A stretch of 64,000 nucleotides of DNA from Yinghuangia sp035454725 (GTDB lineage: Bacteria; Actinomycetota; Actinomycetes; Streptomycetales; Streptomycetaceae), in NCBI RefSeq assembly GCF_051388935.1, contig NZ_JBPKBI010000013.1, positions 62,001 to 126,000 on the forward strand, in the 5' to 3' direction. The first letter of the stretch is position 1. Each line of letters opens with the position of its first letter. Both the position numbers and the translations under genes were made by a program. Under the pieces are notes generated by a model. That model did no database searches, was not told the DNA's origin, and saw only the letters and a program-made list of their open reading frames with translations. Positions 8,239 through 18,332 of this stretch are shown one piece after another.

Positions 8239-8464
8239 CGGTGCCTCCCGTGTGCGGGACAAATGTCCGGCCCGTCGCCGAACGATTTACGTATCAAACA
8301 AACACGGGTTGCAGCATTTGTCACACTAGTTGTGGCTTTAGGGTGAAATACCAAAGAGTCTGAATTGCCCAAGATGCCAGCCATGCTGGGAATTGAGCTG
8401 TGACCTCGGCTGCATCTGGGCGCCGCCTGCTGCCTCTCGCCGACCCCCCTGGCAGGATCACGCC

Positions 8465-9157
8465 ATGACTACCCCCTCCAACGCTCAGCGCGACCCGCGC
8501 GACCTGCCTGACGTCGGAAGTCTCGTCGTCGGCGTCCTCGGTGGAACCGGCGAGCAGGGTCGCGGCCTCGCCTACCGTCTCGCCGTCGCGGGGCAGAAAG
8601 TCGTGATCGGTTCGCGGAGCGCGGACCGCGCGGCGTCCGCCGCCGCGGAGTTGGGTGCCGGAGTGCGCGGTACCGACAACGCGACGTGCGCCGCCGAGAG
8701 CGACGTCGTCATCGTGGCGGTCCCCTGGGACGGCCACAAGGAGCTGCTCGTCTCCCTCAGCGCGCAGCTCGCGGGCAAGATCGTGGTCGACTGCGTCAAC
8801 CCGATGGGCTTCGACAAGCGCGGCGCGTACGCGCTGCCCGTCGAGGAGGGCAGCGCCGCGCAGCAGGCCGCCGCCGTCCTGCCCGAGTCGCGGGTGACCG
8901 CGGCGTTCCACCACGTCTCGGCGGTGCTGCTGCTGGACCCCAACGTGGAGTCCCTGGACACCGACATCATGGTGCTCGGCGACGAGCGCGCCGCGACGGA
9001 CATCGTGCAGGCGCTGGCGAGCCGGATCCCGGGCATGCGCGGCGTGTACGCGGGGCGCCTGCGCAACGCGGGTCAGGTCGAGGCGCTCACCGCGAACCTC
9101 ATCTCGGTCAACCGCCGCTACAAGGCGCACGCCGGCCTGCGGGTCACCGACGTCTGA
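8465..9157 (+). CDS. npdG: NADPH-dependent F420 reductase (F420:NADP+ oxidoreductase)
   Basis: A 230-residue Rossmann-fold enzyme that transfers hydride between NADP(H) and coenzyme F420. The dinucleotide loop is VGVLGGTGEQGRGLAYRLA, followed by VVIGSRSADRA for NADPH phosphate recognition, VVIVAVPWDGHKELL, IVVDCVNPMGFDKRG, and RVTAAFHHVSAVLL. The C-terminal RNAGQVEALTANLISVNRRYK closes the usual domain. Start at the ATG 8465 preceded by CAGGA. It fits the F420-dependent oxidoreductase elsewhere in this window and general actinomycete F420 metabolism. Confidence 0.88.
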   Translation: MTTPSNAQRDPRDLPDVGSLVVGVLGGTGEQGRGLAYRLAVAGQKVVIGSRSADRAASAAAELGAGVRGTDNATCAAESDVVIVAVPWDGHKELLVSLSAQLAGKIVVDCVNPMGFDKRGAYALPVEEGSAAQQAAAVLPESRVTAAFHHVSAVLLLDPNVESLDTDIMVLGDERAATDIVQALASRIPGMRGVYAGRLRNAGQVEALTANLISVNRRYKAHAGLRVTDV

Positions 9158-9221
9158 GCCCCGGAGTTCCGGGCGGGCGTGTCACCTGTCACGCGCCGAT
9201 GCGCCCGCGTACCCATACATA

Positions 9222-9277
9222 TAAGGACATGCGTGAAGGCCCGGCACGTTTGTGCCGGGCCTTCATGCATGTCCTTA
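9222..9277. terminator. Very long bidirectional terminator hairpin
   Basis: A 26-bp stem (9222-9247 pairs with 9252-9277) with a single G-T wobble and a four-base loop GTTT, between the convergent F420 reductase and FMN reductase genes. Ends in TTA, so the lower stem is AT-containing. One of the strongest hairpins in the window. Confidence 0.85.
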
Positions 9278-9289
9278 GGGCGGGCGGCG

Positions 9290-9904
9290 TCAGCCCGCCA
9301 GCGACGTCATCCAGGCGCCGAGCGACTTTACGTGCGTGCCGCCGGTGTTCGCGCGCACGGCGTCGTCGAGGGCGGCGAGCAGGAACTTGGCCATGCCCGC
9401 GGTCGCCGGGTCGTTCAGCGTCACACGGGCCTGCTCGTCGACGCTCAGGCGGCTGTGCACCTCCGTCACCGCGATCTCGGGGCCGTGCACGACGTACGCC
9501 CCCAGGTTGCGGAGCTGGGAGCGCAGCTCCTCCTGGGCGCGGATGCCGCCGCCCTGCGGGCCGGGAGACGCGGACAGCGCCGCGACGGGCTTCCCGAACC
9601 AGGACGACTGGCCGTACGGGCGCGACGCCCAGTCCAGCGCGTTCTTCAGCACGCCGGGGACCGAGCGGTTGTACTCGGGCGTCGAGATGATCACGCCGTC
9701 CGCAGCCTGGATCGCCTCTCGCAGGCGGACCACGGAGGCTGGTACGTCGGCCTCCAAGTCCTGGTTGAAATGCGGGAGTTCGTCGATGCCCTTGAAGACC
9801 TCGATGGTCATGCCCTCGGGGGCGAGGGCCGGCAGCGCGTGCAGCAGGGCGGTGTTGAACGACTGGGCGCGGATCGAGCCCGAGATGGCGAGGACGCGGG
9901 TCAT
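9290..9904 (-). CDS. NADPH-dependent FMN reductase (NAD(P)H quinone reductase-like)
   Basis: A 204-residue flavodoxin-like enzyme. RVLAISGSIRAQSFNTALL is the FMN-phosphate loop and VIISTPEYNRSVPGVLKNAL is the second signature of the NADPH-dependent FMN reductase/azoreductase family. ALSASPGPQGGGIRAQEEL contacts the flavin ring. The ATG at 9902-9904 is followed upstream by a GAACA repeat that may be an operator. Likely role is redox detoxification or supply of reduced flavin. Confidence 0.85.
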   Translation of the reverse strand: MTRVLAISGSIRAQSFNTALLHALPALAPEGMTIEVFKGIDELPHFNQDLEADVPASVVRLREAIQAADGVIISTPEYNRSVPGVLKNALDWASRPYGQSSWFGKPVAALSASPGPQGGGIRAQEELRSQLRNLGAYVVHGPEIAVTEVHSRLSVDEQARVTLNDPATAGMAKFLLAALDDAVRANTGGTHVKSLGAWMTSLAG

Positions 9905-9926
9905 GGGTGCCTCCGGCAGCGAGTTG

Positions 9927-9943
9927 GTTGAACAGTGAACAAC
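9927..9943. promoter_or_regulatory. Possible operator upstream of FMN reductase
   Basis: GTTGAACAGTGAACAAC has matching outer GTTG/CAAC arms and a GAACA direct repeat, placed 23 bases before the FMN reductase start in an AT-rich stretch. Could bind a MarR/HxlR-type regulator; no regulator gene is adjacent. Confidence 0.3.
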
Positions 9944-10107
9944 TTATACCCATGATGTTTCGTTTTCAACTTGCACGGGCTTCCCGCGACAAGGCCGCTC
10001 CCGGGCGCGTTTATTCCCCGGCCGGGCCCTCGGCGACAATGGAGGCCGGCGAACGCCGAGTCACCACCGATTCCGATCCTCGATGCCGCCCTCCGGGAGC
10101 CGACCGC

Positions 10108-10350
10108 ATGCCCTCCACGCCCACCCCCGCGCCGCGCACGCCACGCGTCGCCGTCCTGGCCGCAGTCGTGGCCGTGCTCGCGCTTGTCGCCGCGGTGATC
10201 GCCTTCGTGGACGGCAGTTGGCTCGGCATTCCGTTCGTCCTGCTGGCGGCCGTGGACGGCAATATCGCGTGGTTCTACCTGCACCGCGCCCGCCGCGACG
10301 CGGGCTCCCGCTCCTCATCGGCCACTCCGTCGGCGGAGAACGCCGCCTGA
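10108..10350 (+). CDS. Small two-helix membrane protein
   Basis: An 80-residue protein with a Pro/Thr-rich N-terminus and two membrane segments, VAVLAAVVAVLALVAAVIAF and LGIPFVLLAAVDGNIAWFYL, then a basic/serine-rich tail. GGGAG precedes the ATG at 10108. No family recognised; probably an inner-membrane protein. Confidence 0.55.
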   Translation: MPSTPTPAPRTPRVAVLAAVVAVLALVAAVIAFVDGSWLGIPFVLLAAVDGNIAWFYLHRARRDAGSRSSSATPSAENAA

Positions 10351-10410
10351 GTGGACTGTCCCGGCAGGGCCGTGGCGCGTGGCACCGCGACGTTTCCGTC
10401 ACTCGTTCGC

Positions 10411-10560
10411 GTCAACTTGACCCGGTCAGAAGGGCCGGGTTTGGAGGTAGTGGCCGGCTGGCTGCCGGGTGGGCTCCCCCGTTCAGACACCCACTAGGGG
10501 GTGGCAGGGACGCGTGACTCACGCCCCGCTGTCCACGCAGCAGCGCCGCGAGTGGCGATG
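10411..10560 (-). ncRNA. Candidate omega-RNA (reRNA) scaffold at the tnpB 3' end
   Basis: In IS200/IS605-type elements the guide RNA overlaps the tnpB 3' end and runs into flanking DNA. Here, downstream of the TAG at 10494-10496, the reverse strand carries successive short hairpins (GTGGG/CCCAC, CCGGC/GCCGG, CCCGG/CCGGG at 10421-10439) and then the palindromic GTCAACTTGAC at 10411-10421, plausible as the element end. A guide would continue leftward into 10391-10410. Exact boundaries are not determinable by eye. Confidence 0.35.
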
Positions 10561-11651
10561 TTGCGGGAAGCGTTCCGGTCCGCGTGGGCAACGACCCCGC
10601 AGCTCCGGCAGATGAAGAGACCCTGGTCGACCCGGTTGCGTTTGTCGGTGTGTCCGCACTCGCTGCACTGCTGCGAGGTGTAGGCGGGATCGACGTGCAC
10701 CAGCGGCACACCGGCACGTCGGGCCTTGTAGACGACCAACTCCCCGAGTTGGGCGAAGGCCCAGGAGTGGAGCGCGACCCGTTGGGGCTTGCGGAGCCGT
10801 ACCCGCTGCCGGATGCCCTTGAGTTCCTCCAGGGCGATTCCGTGTGCGGTGCGTTCAGCCTCGGTCACGATCGTCTTCGCGATGATGTGGTTCGTGTTCC
10901 TGACGTGCCGCTGCTCACGGCGGGCGCGGGCCTTCAGCCTGCGCTTGGCAGACTTCGTCCGCTTGTTCTGGAGCTTGGCCCGTAGCGCGAGCTGCCGGGC
11001 GCGGTACCGGTTCAGGCCACGCCCGGCGGCCCGGTAGCCGGTGGACGCGGTGGCGATGTTGACGATCCCGAAGTCCACACCGACGAAGCCGTCCGGCTCG
11101 TACACCTCGGGTTCGGGGATGTCGCAGGTGGCGGTCAGGTAAAACGCGCCGCCGCGCACCACCAAGTCGGACTCGCCCCTGCGGTACTGCCGCAGCGTTT
11201 CGAGGGCGTCCGGAGAGCACGCGAACGCGATGTTCTTCAGTCGGCCCGCCGTGGTCCAGAGCGACACAGTCTGTGCGTCCAACTGCCAGGACAGGCACCG
11301 GTCGTCGTACGGCTGCGCCGCCTCCGGGCGGAAGGCGATTGGCTTCGACCCGGCTTTGGTCCGGCGCTTCGAGCCGGGCTTACCGAGGTTTCCCGCCCTG
11401 ATGTTGGCGTGCAGGGCCGTGTATGCGTCCCGGACCTTCTTGATCACATGCTGTGCGACCTGCGCCCCGAGCCCACGTTCCTTCAGCTGTGGGTAGGTGT
11501 GCGTGCGCAGCTCGTACTCGCGGGGAACGCCCCGCTCGAACGCGACGGTCGAGACCCAGCACGCCGCCTCGTTGACCGTGCGAAGGGTCGCCCCGAGCGC
11601 CGACGCCTGCTCGGACGTCGGCAGGAGCTTCACCTGCACCACGATCTTCAC
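10494..11651 (-). CDS. tnpB: TnpB / IS605 OrfB-type RNA-guided endonuclease
   Basis: A 385-residue IS200/IS605-family accessory protein. The RuvC-like active site is complete: D193 in GVDFGIVNIAT, E275/E276 in IALEELKGIR, D358 in HADRNASRNIA. Between the last two is a zinc finger with C329, C332, C348 and C351 (QQCSECGHTD, FICRSCG). The N-terminal half has the wedge-like helices of TnpB (KLLPTSEQASALGATLRTVN). It starts with GTG at 11649-11651. No tnpA (Y1 transposase) is nearby, so mobility would need one in trans. It sits between a small membrane protein and the recA promoter. Confidence 0.88.
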   Translation of the reverse strand: MKIVVQVKLLPTSEQASALGATLRTVNEAACWVSTVAFERGVPREYELRTHTYPQLKERGLGAQVAQHVIKKVRDAYTALHANIRAGNLGKPGSKRRTKAGSKPIAFRPEAAQPYDDRCLSWQLDAQTVSLWTTAGRLKNIAFACSPDALETLRQYRRGESDLVVRGGAFYLTATCDIPEPEVYEPDGFVGVDFGIVNIATASTGYRAAGRGLNRYRARQLALRAKLQNKRTKSAKRRLKARARREQRHVRNTNHIIAKTIVTEAERTAHGIALEELKGIRQRVRLRKPQRVALHSWAFAQLGELVVYKARRAGVPLVHVDPAYTSQQCSECGHTDKRNRVDQGLFICRSCGVVAHADRNASRNIATRGAAAWTAGRESRVPATP

Positions 11652-11790
11652 GGCTGTGACCGTATCATCGCCCTATGTCACCACGAGGGGGCCCAATCCT
11701 GATGCGCATATTTGGTCTTCGTCTTCAAGGCCAGGGCTCTTCGCAGGAACGTGCTGAATCTCGCCCCGCGCCGGGTGTCGCTGTCGAACT

Positions 11791-11804
11791 CGAACATGAG
11801 TTCG
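11791..11804. promoter_or_regulatory. SOS (LexA) box upstream of recA
   Basis: CGAACATGAGTTCG is a 14-base palindrome matching the actinobacterial/Gram-positive LexA operator pattern CGAAC-N4-GTTCG. It is followed directly by CATAGGCT, a plausible -10 element, and lies about 120 bases before the recA start, so LexA bound here would block RNA polymerase. Confidence 0.8.
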
Positions 11805-11924
11805 CATAGGCTGGGTGCGGGACTTATCCACAGGTGTGTGCGGACGCGTCCCGCGATGTCGGTGGGACGGGTTAGCGTCTGGACAATGAAGCGCACACCA
11901 CGACCCGACAGGGCGGCATCAGCG

Positions 11925-13091
<1,167 letters not shown>

Positions 13092-13460
13092 GGGCCGCGC
13101 GAGTGGACGGTGCGGGACCGACGCTCTCGCAGCGCGGCGGCACGCCGGGACCAGCCCGAGTTTGCCGCGGCCCGCGACACGCGTGCGGGCGGCGGAAGGA
13201 GTTCACCGCTTCCTTCCGCACGCCACGGCACGAACTCGCGATCGACGAAGCGGGGGAGTGGGCGGTGGCCGTGCTTCGGGACGCGGTGCGCCGGAGAAGT
13301 GCGGACCGGTCGCCGCGGGCGGGGCGGTATCCGACCCGACCCCGGCGAACCGGCGAATCCAGGCGCGGGCGAGTCCACGGTCGCAGTGCGGTTGCCGGAG
13401 CGGAGCGAGGGGCGAGCGCGGTTCCGAGGATCCGGTTCCGGCCGCAAGAAGGGGACACAC

Positions 13461-14564
13461 GTGCGAGGGCGTCGCGGCGTGCGCGGCGAGGCTTCCGACA
13501 CTGACGGAGCCGCCGCGCCCGATGACACCGCGGAATGGAATGACACCTGGGCGGGAGAGGTCAGCGCCGAGGAGCAAGCGCGTGCCCGCGCGCTGCTGGG
13601 GCAGGCGCTGGCCGGCGGCCACGACACCACGGTCGCCGTAGAGGAGTGGGCGCGGGCCCGCAGCCGTCCAGGGCGGCCGGAGCGCCGCGTGGGGAGTCGC
13701 GGGGGACGCATCGGCGAGGCGGATGCGGCGTCCGACGATGACGCGGTGGGGCGGCAGGACGACGACGGGTCTCAGGCAGGTGGTTCGGACCGCCTGAGCA
13801 GGGCGGACGCGGGTGGCGTCGACGGCTTCGACGGCACCGACACCCACGACGGCACCGACGGCCACGACGGCTCCGATCGTGCGACGGGACGCCGTCGTCG
13901 GGGCAGGCGTCGCGGGCGCGGTGGAGGGCGGGATGCGGTCGCCGACCCGGGAGCGGAGCCGACGAGCGGCACCCGCCCCCGCGAGCGGCGGTCGGGGCCC
14001 GCGCAAATCGATCCGGACGCCGACCCCGAGGCCGCCGCGCGCGCGATCTGCCTGCGGCAGTTGACCGGTCAGCCCCGGACCCGCGCGCAGTTGGCCGACG
14101 CCCTCAAGCGCCGGGGCGTGCCCGATGACGTGGCCGAGCACGTTCTCGGCCGGTTCACCGAGGTCAAACTCATCGACGACGCGGCCTTCGCAGCCGCATG
14201 GGTCGACACCCGGCATGTCGGGCGCGGCCTGGCCCGCCGTGCGCTCGCCCGCGAACTGCGACAGCGCGGAGTCGACCCCGACCTCGTCCACGAAGCGGTC
14301 GAACGCCTCGACCCCGAACAGGAGTTGGCAACCGCTCGGGCGCTGGTCGCCCGCAGACTTCCGAGCACCCGGCGCCTCGACCGACAAGTCCGCATGCGCA
14401 GGCTCGCCGGCATGCTCGCGCGCAAGGGGTACGGCGAGGGGTTGGCGCTCCGGGTCGTCCGCGAGGCACTCGACGCCGACGAGGACGACGACGCGTGGCA
14501 CGGTGAGGGCCTGGCGGGCAGCGGCGACTACGACGACGATCCTCCGCCCGAACCGGAACCCTGA
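13461..14564 (+). CDS. recX: Regulatory protein RecX with long low-complexity N-terminus
   Basis: RecX modulates RecA filaments. The C-terminal ~190 residues carry the three-helix RecX repeats: AARAICLRQLTGQPRTRAQL, ADALKRRGVPDDVAEHVLGR, FTEVKLIDDAAFAAAWVDTR and the last repeat RQVRMRRLAGMLARKGYGEG. The first ~175 residues are not RecX: an acidic/polar region with a DGTDxHDG repeat and a block of Arg/Gly (RRRRGRRRGRGGGRD). The GTG at 13461 with AGAAGGGG upstream is preferred; the frame stays open much further upstream toward the recA stop at 13091. Probably transcribed with recA. Confidence 0.88.
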   Translation: MRGRRGVRGEASDTDGAAAPDDTAEWNDTWAGEVSAEEQARARALLGQALAGGHDTTVAVEEWARARSRPGRPERRVGSRGGRIGEADAASDDDAVGRQDDDGSQAGGSDRLSRADAGGVDGFDGTDTHDGTDGHDGSDRATGRRRRGRRRGRGGGRDAVADPGAEPTSGTRPRERRSGPAQIDPDADPEAAARAICLRQLTGQPRTRAQLADALKRRGVPDDVAEHVLGRFTEVKLIDDAAFAAAWVDTRHVGRGLARRALARELRQRGVDPDLVHEAVERLDPEQELATARALVARRLPSTRRLDRQVRMRRLAGMLARKGYGEGLALRVVREALDADEDDDAWHGEGLAGSGDYDDDPPPEPEP

Positions 14565-14807
14565 AGAGCACGCGGACGCAGGCCGCCGGCATTCGCCTGA
14601 CACGCCAGGTGACGCCCCGCCTTCCCCGGATGCGGTCGTGGGCCGGAACCGCCACTGGGAGGAACCGGGCGCCCGAAACCGCATCGTCGCCGTCAGCGAG
14701 GCCGCGTCCTACTCCCGCCACCTCCTCAAGTGCGGCCGGGCCGTCCCCGTCAACCTCAATGTCCCGCCCGCGACTCGAACGTCCGCGCGATCCGGCATGC
14801 TGAGGGG

Positions 14808-15494
14808 ATGTACGAGGAGCGGGTATCGGTGGTCGCCGGTGCCGTTGTCTGGCACAAGCGGACGGGCGAGCTTCGGCCGGCACAGTCGCGGGTTCTGCCG
14901 GACGGGTGCATGGATTTGATCTGGATGCACGGCGATCTGGTCGTCGCCGGGCCGGACACTGTCGCGCATGTCGTCGGCGGTGAGCCCTCGGCGCACACCG
15001 GGATCCGCTTCGCGCCCGGCCTCGGGCCCGCGGTCTTCGGCGTGCCCGCCGTCGAACTCCGGGACCGGAGGGTGCCGTTGGCGGATGTGTGGCCCGCGCG
15101 TGAAGCGCGTGCGTGGGTCGAACACATCGGCGAGTCCGCGGACCCCGGGCCGGTCCTGGAGCACATCGCGGCCCGGCGCCTGCGTGAGACCGCCCCCGAT
15201 CCGGTTGCCCAGGCCGTTGCCGCAGGGCTGGCGCGCGGCGCGGGAGTTGCCGCACTTGCCGACCAAGTGGGCTTCAGCGGACGTCAGTTGCATCGGCGGA
15301 GCGTCGCGGCGTTCGGTTACGGCGCGAAGACGCTCGGCCGTGTGCTCCGTCTCGGCCGCGCGCTCGAACTGGCACGCGGAGGAGAGCCGTTCGCCGACGT
15401 CGCAGCGAGGGCGGGGTACGCCGACCAGTCCCACCTCGCGCGCGAAGTGCGGTCGCTGACCGGCGTCCCGCTGACCGCCTTGGTCGGCGGCTGA
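14808..15494 (+). CDS. AraC-family transcriptional regulator
   Basis: A 228-residue regulator with an N-terminal AraC-like sensing region (ELRPAQSRVLPDGCMDLIWM, then GIRFAPGLGPAVFGVPAVEL, as in the DUF6597 type) and a C-terminal double helix-turn-helix: GVAALADQVGFSGRQLHRRS and PFADVAARAGYADQSHLARE. This matches small AraC regulators of the type LAGLARGAGVAALA...YADQSHL common in Streptomyces. Start ATG 14808 follows GAGGGG very closely. It converges on the VOC-family gene. Target unknown. Confidence 0.85.
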   Translation: MYEERVSVVAGAVVWHKRTGELRPAQSRVLPDGCMDLIWMHGDLVVAGPDTVAHVVGGEPSAHTGIRFAPGLGPAVFGVPAVELRDRRVPLADVWPAREARAWVEHIGESADPGPVLEHIAARRLRETAPDPVAQAVAAGLARGAGVAALADQVGFSGRQLHRRSVAAFGYGAKTLGRVLRLGRALELARGGEPFADVAARAGYADQSHLAREVRSLTGVPLTALVGG

Positions 15495-15505
15495 GAACGG
15501 CCCCG

Positions 15506-15916
15506 TCAGTCGGCAGGCAGCGCGGCCAGCAGGTCCACGCCGTTGCCGTCCGGATCGAGGACGGTCGCGTAACGCTGCCCCCAGGGCGCGTCGAAGGGCG
15601 CCAGATGGCTCCGGTAGCCCGCGGAGACGAGATCGTCGTGCGTCCGGTCGACCGACGCGGGGTCGGTGCAGGTGAAGGCGAGGCCGATCCGGCCGCCCCG
15701 GGGCGCCTCCCAATGCGGGGCGAAGGAACGCACGATCTCTGCGGTGTCCCAGACCAGCAGCAGCCCGCCGGGCAGGGGAGCTTCGACGTGCGGCTGTGTG
15801 TCGGCGTCGGCGGGGATGTCGAGGCCGAGCCGCCGGTAGAAGGCGAGTGTGGCGGCCATGTCGTCGACGACGCAGCCGATGAACGTGAACGCGGGTGCGG
15901 AATTCGTGCTGCTCAT
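15506..15916 (-). CDS. VOC (glyoxalase/bleomycin-resistance) family protein
   Basis: A 136-residue single-unit vicinal-oxygen-chelate protein: FTFIGCVVDDMAATLAFYRR opens the first beta-alpha-beta module, GRIGLAFTCTDPASVDRTHD the second, and YATVLDPDGNGVDLLAALP is the diagnostic C-terminal strand. Members bind metals or antibiotics or act as dioxygenase-like enzymes; substrate unknown. The ATG at 15914-15916 begins where homology starts. Its 3' end nearly abuts the convergent AraC gene. Confidence 0.85.
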   Translation of the reverse strand: MSSTNSAPAFTFIGCVVDDMAATLAFYRRLGLDIPADADTQPHVEAPLPGGLLLVWDTAEIVRSFAPHWEAPRGGRIGLAFTCTDPASVDRTHDDLVSAGYRSHLAPFDAPWGQRYATVLDPDGNGVDLLAALPAD

Positions 15917-16378
15917 GCCGCCACCGTAGGTCTGCGGCGGGTGGGCGGTCTTGAACGAATCGGACACACCGCGGACGGGTCAACGGCGGCCGAGATCGTC
16001 CGCACGACGTCACCAGGGACGTCCGCGACAGCCGCAGGAACCCGCACGATTCCCGCAAGCCGATCGGGATGGGCTTCACGACGGCCGCCGGACGGACAAC
16101 GACGCCGGACCCCGCGCGGTCCGTGGGTTGGCGCCGACCCGGCCCGTGCGCTCGCCGACGACGGCCACCGCCACGTCGGCACCGGCCCCGGCCGCGTCGA
16201 CGGTCGCAGCGTCCAGAGCCGTCTCGGGCTGCGGGGCGAACGAAACAGGCCGGGGGAAGGCAAGGCGCACGCTGCGTGCTCGTCAGAGCGACCGAACTCG
16301 CGCGCGTCGCAGACGCGACCACGGGCTTAGCCCGCGCGGCCGCGGTCGAGTCGCTGGTCGTCGCCGCGCGGCCCGGCC
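15917..16378. other. Intergenic stretch, no supported gene
   Basis: About 460 bases between the VOC gene start and the FAD monooxygenase stop. Short open frames on both strands lack motifs and ribosome sites. It may contain the remains of a gene: a brief plus-strand frame near 16275-16380 has alanine-rich, protein-like composition, but nothing definite. Confidence 0.4.
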
Positions 16379-18082
16379 TTACTCCGGCACACCCGCGACG
16401 ACCGCCTCGCGGGCGCGGCGGCCGACTGTTCGCAGGGCCGTCGTGATCAGTTCGCCGTCGTGGCCCGGGGGCAGCCAGGCCGCAAGGTAGCCGTCGGGGC
16501 GTACGACCAGCAGGGTGTGGGCGGTCGCCTCCGGATACTCCGGGGTGACGACCAGCTCGGATGCCACCGGGAGTTCGGCGAGCCGGGCGCGGAGCAGGGG
16601 CATCAGGCCGGCGTCCCGCCAGCGTCGCCCCTCCCAAACTTCTATGCCGGGGGCGACAAGGACCACGACCAGGCCGGCGTCCAGGCAGTCGGACAGTTGG
16701 GCGCGCTGTCCGTCGGCGCGGACCACGGGGACGTCGTCGGCGATCGCGCCGACGCCGGGGCCGGGGGTGAGCAGCGGCGAACCGGCGTATTCCGGCTGTG
16801 CGTCCGCGACGAGCGTGCGCGGGTCGAGGCGTCGGAGCGTCGTGCCCTTGCCGCGCGCGCCCATCAGGGTGAGCCGGCGCCCGACCTTCTGGGCGGTGCC
16901 GCGCGGGCTGAAGAAGTGCAGTGCGTCCTCGCCGTACGCGAGCCTGCGCCGCGCGGCGCTTCGGCGTTCGCCGTGGTAGGTCTCCGCGAGGCGTTCCGGC
17001 GCGCGGCGGCGGATCACCAGCGCGAGTTTCCAGGCCAGGTTGCGGGCGTCCTGGAGGGCGAGGTCGACGGCGTCGGCGACCGTGGGGTGGACCAGGTGCG
17101 CGGCGTCGCCGGCGAGGAGGACCCGCCCGATGCGGAATCGCCGGGCGAGGCGCTGGTGGACCTCGAACTCGCCGGTCCAGACCAGGTCGTAGACGGGGTC
17201 CGCGGCGGTGTCGGCGTCCGGGTTCATCGCCTCCAGCGTGCGCAGGACCGCCCGAACGCGGTGCGTCGTGCGGCGCGGATCGCCCGGGTCGCCGTGCACG
17301 GGGATGAGCGCGGTGGCGTCGGCGGCCTTGGCGATGCCCTGGGCGAGCGGGAGTTGCCAAGTCAGCCGCCACATGTCCGAGGGCAGCGGCTGGGCCAGCA
17401 CGGTGCCGTCGCGTTGGAAGGGCGGATCGACGAACAGCCAGGGTTCGACGGGGGATTCGTCCCAGGGCGGGCGCGGGAGCGCGACCTTGACGTCGGCGCA
17501 CAGCAGCCGGTCCACGCGCGGGCGGCCCGGGAAGCGCACGCCCAGAGCGCGGCGCACCGCGGAGTGCGCACCGTCGGCGGCCACCAGCCACGCGCCCCGC
17601 TGCTGGATGACGCCGCGGGGGCCGCGGGCGAGGACGGTCACGGAGTCGGTGTGCTGTTCGATGCCCTCGACGCGGTGCCGCCACAAGGCGGTGACCAGCG
17701 GGGTCGCCCGCACGGTGTCCAACAGGGCCTGTTCCAGGCGCTGTTGGGAGAGCCCGAAGCGCTCCGTGGAGGCGGGCTCGGCGGATTCGTCCGGGCCGCG
17801 CAGTGTGGGCACGTCCGTCGACCGCCGCCGGATGCGCAGCGGTCCCCACGGCTGGCCGGCCCCCGCGAGGCGCCCGCCGGCCAACCCGGCGGCGAACGCG
17901 TATGTCGCCGCGTCGAGTGCGCATGACCGGGAGCCCTCGCGCGCGGTGCCGTCTCCCGCGTCGATCAGCACGGTGGGGACGCCCTGGCGCGCGAGGGCGA
18001 GCACGGACGCCAGCCCCGCGGGCCCGGCCCCGACGACGATCACCGAGTCCCGGTGGGGATGGGATTCGGCCGTGCCTGGCAT
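16379..18082 (-). CDS. FAD-dependent aromatic monooxygenase (PheA/TfdB-like)
   Basis: A 567-residue class A flavoprotein monooxygenase. The FAD-binding Rossmann loop is SVIVVGAGPAGLASVLAL (residues ~13-30). WLVAADGAHSAVRRALGV is the DG motif and RVLLAGDAAHLVHPTVADAV is the GD motif, followed by the helix LALQDARNLAWKLALVI. The C-terminal ~150 residues resemble the thioredoxin-like extension of phenol hydroxylase-type enzymes. The ATG at 18080-18082 has GGGAGG seven bases upstream. Substrate, probably an aromatic compound or polyketide, unknown. It is separated from the glu genes by about 250 bases on the same strand. Confidence 0.87.
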   Translation of the reverse strand: MPGTAESHPHRDSVIVVGAGPAGLASVLALARQGVPTVLIDAGDGTAREGSRSCALDAATYAFAAGLAGGRLAGAGQPWGPLRIRRRSTDVPTLRGPDESAEPASTERFGLSQQRLEQALLDTVRATPLVTALWRHRVEGIEQHTDSVTVLARGPRGVIQQRGAWLVAADGAHSAVRRALGVRFPGRPRVDRLLCADVKVALPRPPWDESPVEPWLFVDPPFQRDGTVLAQPLPSDMWRLTWQLPLAQGIAKAADATALIPVHGDPGDPRRTTHRVRAVLRTLEAMNPDADTAADPVYDLVWTGEFEVHQRLARRFRIGRVLLAGDAAHLVHPTVADAVDLALQDARNLAWKLALVIRRRAPERLAETYHGERRSAARRRLAYGEDALHFFSPRGTAQKVGRRLTLMGARGKGTTLRRLDPRTLVADAQPEYAGSPLLTPGPGVGAIADDVPVVRADGQRAQLSDCLDAGLVVVLVAPGIEVWEGRRWRDAGLMPLLRARLAELPVASELVVTPEYPEATAHTLLVVRPDGYLAAWLPPGHDGELITTALRTVGRRAREAVVAGVPE

Positions 18083-18332
18083 GCGGTGCCTCCCGGAGGA
18101 ATCGAGTCCTGACGTCGTGTCAGGGGATCCGCGCCCGGTACGCCGCCGCCCGGCCGCGGCCGGTGCGCGTCGCCGGCGGGCAAAGTTCCCCTGAAACGGC
18201 ACAGAGGCAATCATCCGGCACTGTGCGGGCCGAGCGTGACAGCGCCTCGCTGCGCGAACGCGTCGGACGAAGTTCGCGTGCCGGTGTGCAGGCCGTGTAC
18301 GCGCCGTGCATAGTACGTGTCGACAGCGCGCG

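Noticed and set aside
14709..17924. Reverse frame of over 1000 codons spanning AraC, VOC and monooxygenase genes
   Set aside because: Crosses three clearly coding genes in other frames, is rich in Arg/Pro/Gly and has no domain.
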